From UBA7803 sp963822255 (GTDB lineage: Bacteria > Pseudomonadota > Gammaproteobacteria > Pseudomonadales > Azotimanducaceae): a stretch of 64,000 bases of DNA. This document shows, one piece after another, positions 63,904-64,000 of the stretch; the stretch's first letter is position 1, and every line of letters begins with the position of its first letter. A program made the translations under genes and the position numbers. The notes beneath the pieces are model-generated. The model had not been told where the DNA came from, made no database searches, and saw only the letters and a list, made by a program, of their open reading frames with translations. Location of the stretch: NCBI GenBank assembly GCA_963822255.1, contig CAWGGV010000001.1:372001-436000 (forward strand). Reading direction: 5' to 3'.

Positions 63904-64000
63904 TCAGCGAGCGCGTCTGCGAGACCCGGAACACGGCGCGACGGGCCAACCGCCGGCGTCCGGCCCGGCCGGAGAAGTACGCTCGCTGTCAGTTGCTGGG
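63904..64000 (-). CDS. possible 3' end of the gene upstream of hflX (hfq expected)
   Basis: A frame open to the window edge ends at TGA 63906-63904, ten bases ahead of hflX. The 31 residues (ending SGSRRRAR) are Pro/Gly/Ser-rich and unlike a folded domain. In gammaproteobacteria hfq usually precedes hflX and has a variable tail, so this could be Hfq, but the Sm core lies outside the window and I cannot confirm it. Confidence 0.25.
   Translation of the reverse strand, partial: PATDSERTSPAGPDAGGWPVAPCSGSRRRAR

Overview
The window is a GC-rich (roughly two-thirds G+C) bacterial chromosome segment. Gene content and order point to a gammaproteobacterium. The right half carries the conserved block hflX-hflK-hflC-DUF2065-hisZ-purA ... 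tRNA-Leu / rnr-rlmB-rpsF-rpsR-rplI-dnaB-radA, and the left half carries xseB-ispA and pgpA-thiL-nusB ... ribD-nrdR-glyA. I see no transposase, integrase, phage gene or CRISPR array. The genus cannot be fixed from sequence alone; a XanB2-type chorismatase beside an aryl-polyene-like cluster recalls Xanthomonadales and neighbouring orders.

Layout. (1) 33-6208, minus strand: a tightly packed lipid-modification operon (CFA-like methyltransferase, DUF2878, DUF1295, DUF6134, fatty acid desaturase, FAD amine-oxidase-like enzyme, DUF1365) behind an ECF-sigma-like promoter at 6295-6323. (2) 6401-17314: housekeeping genes (xseB, ispA, retropepsin, pgpA, thiL, nusB, ribD, nrdR), two different serine hydroxymethyltransferase genes, a ZTP riboswitch with its own promoter ahead of the first of them, and ettA. 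(3) 17414-~34800: a large aryl-polyene-type pigment cluster. It has a chorismatase for the hydroxybenzoate starter, AMP ligase, two ACPs, two ketosynthases plus a chain-length factor, ketoreductase, two hotdog dehydratases, thioesterase, glycosyltransferase, two acyltransferases, a COG4648 membrane protein, a LolA-like carrier, an MMPL exporter and two flavin halogenase-like monooxygenases. (4) 34840-40947: PaiB-like FMN protein, hybrid histidine kinase, M28 peptidase and LiaF-like protein. (5) 41142-48561: radA, dnaB, rplI-rpsR-rpsF, rlmB, rnr and tRNA-Leu(CAG). (6) 48825-57712: an accessory stretch between tRNA-Leu and purA (degenerate kinase, small membrane protein, dienelactone hydrolase, gluzincin protease, tandem TetR regulator, Ca/Na antiporter, methyltransferase, KAS III, folE2, Trm112). 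(7) 57723-63894: purA, hisZ, DUF2065, hflC, hflK and hflX.

How the genes fit together. The lipid operon and the pigment cluster could both serve membrane protection against photo-oxidative damage: the first alters acyl chains in place, and the second would make a hydroxyaryl polyene ester, possibly halogenated, and export it to the outer membrane. Nearly every cluster gene overlaps the next by 4 or 8 bases, so translation is probably coupled.

Data caution. At about 26 sites, mostly 15.9-23.8 kb and 34.3-38.4 kb, a conserved gene changes frame as if one extra base (occasionally two) were present; removing it restores the conserved protein. I annotate these as single genes with frameshifts. 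The uniform direction suggests sequencing or assembly errors rather than true decay. Promoters that I can defend lie ahead of the lipid operon, glyA2/ZTP, rpsF, tRNA-Leu, the second ACP operon and, less surely, glyA and the PaiB gene. No intergenic gap exceeds 300 bases.
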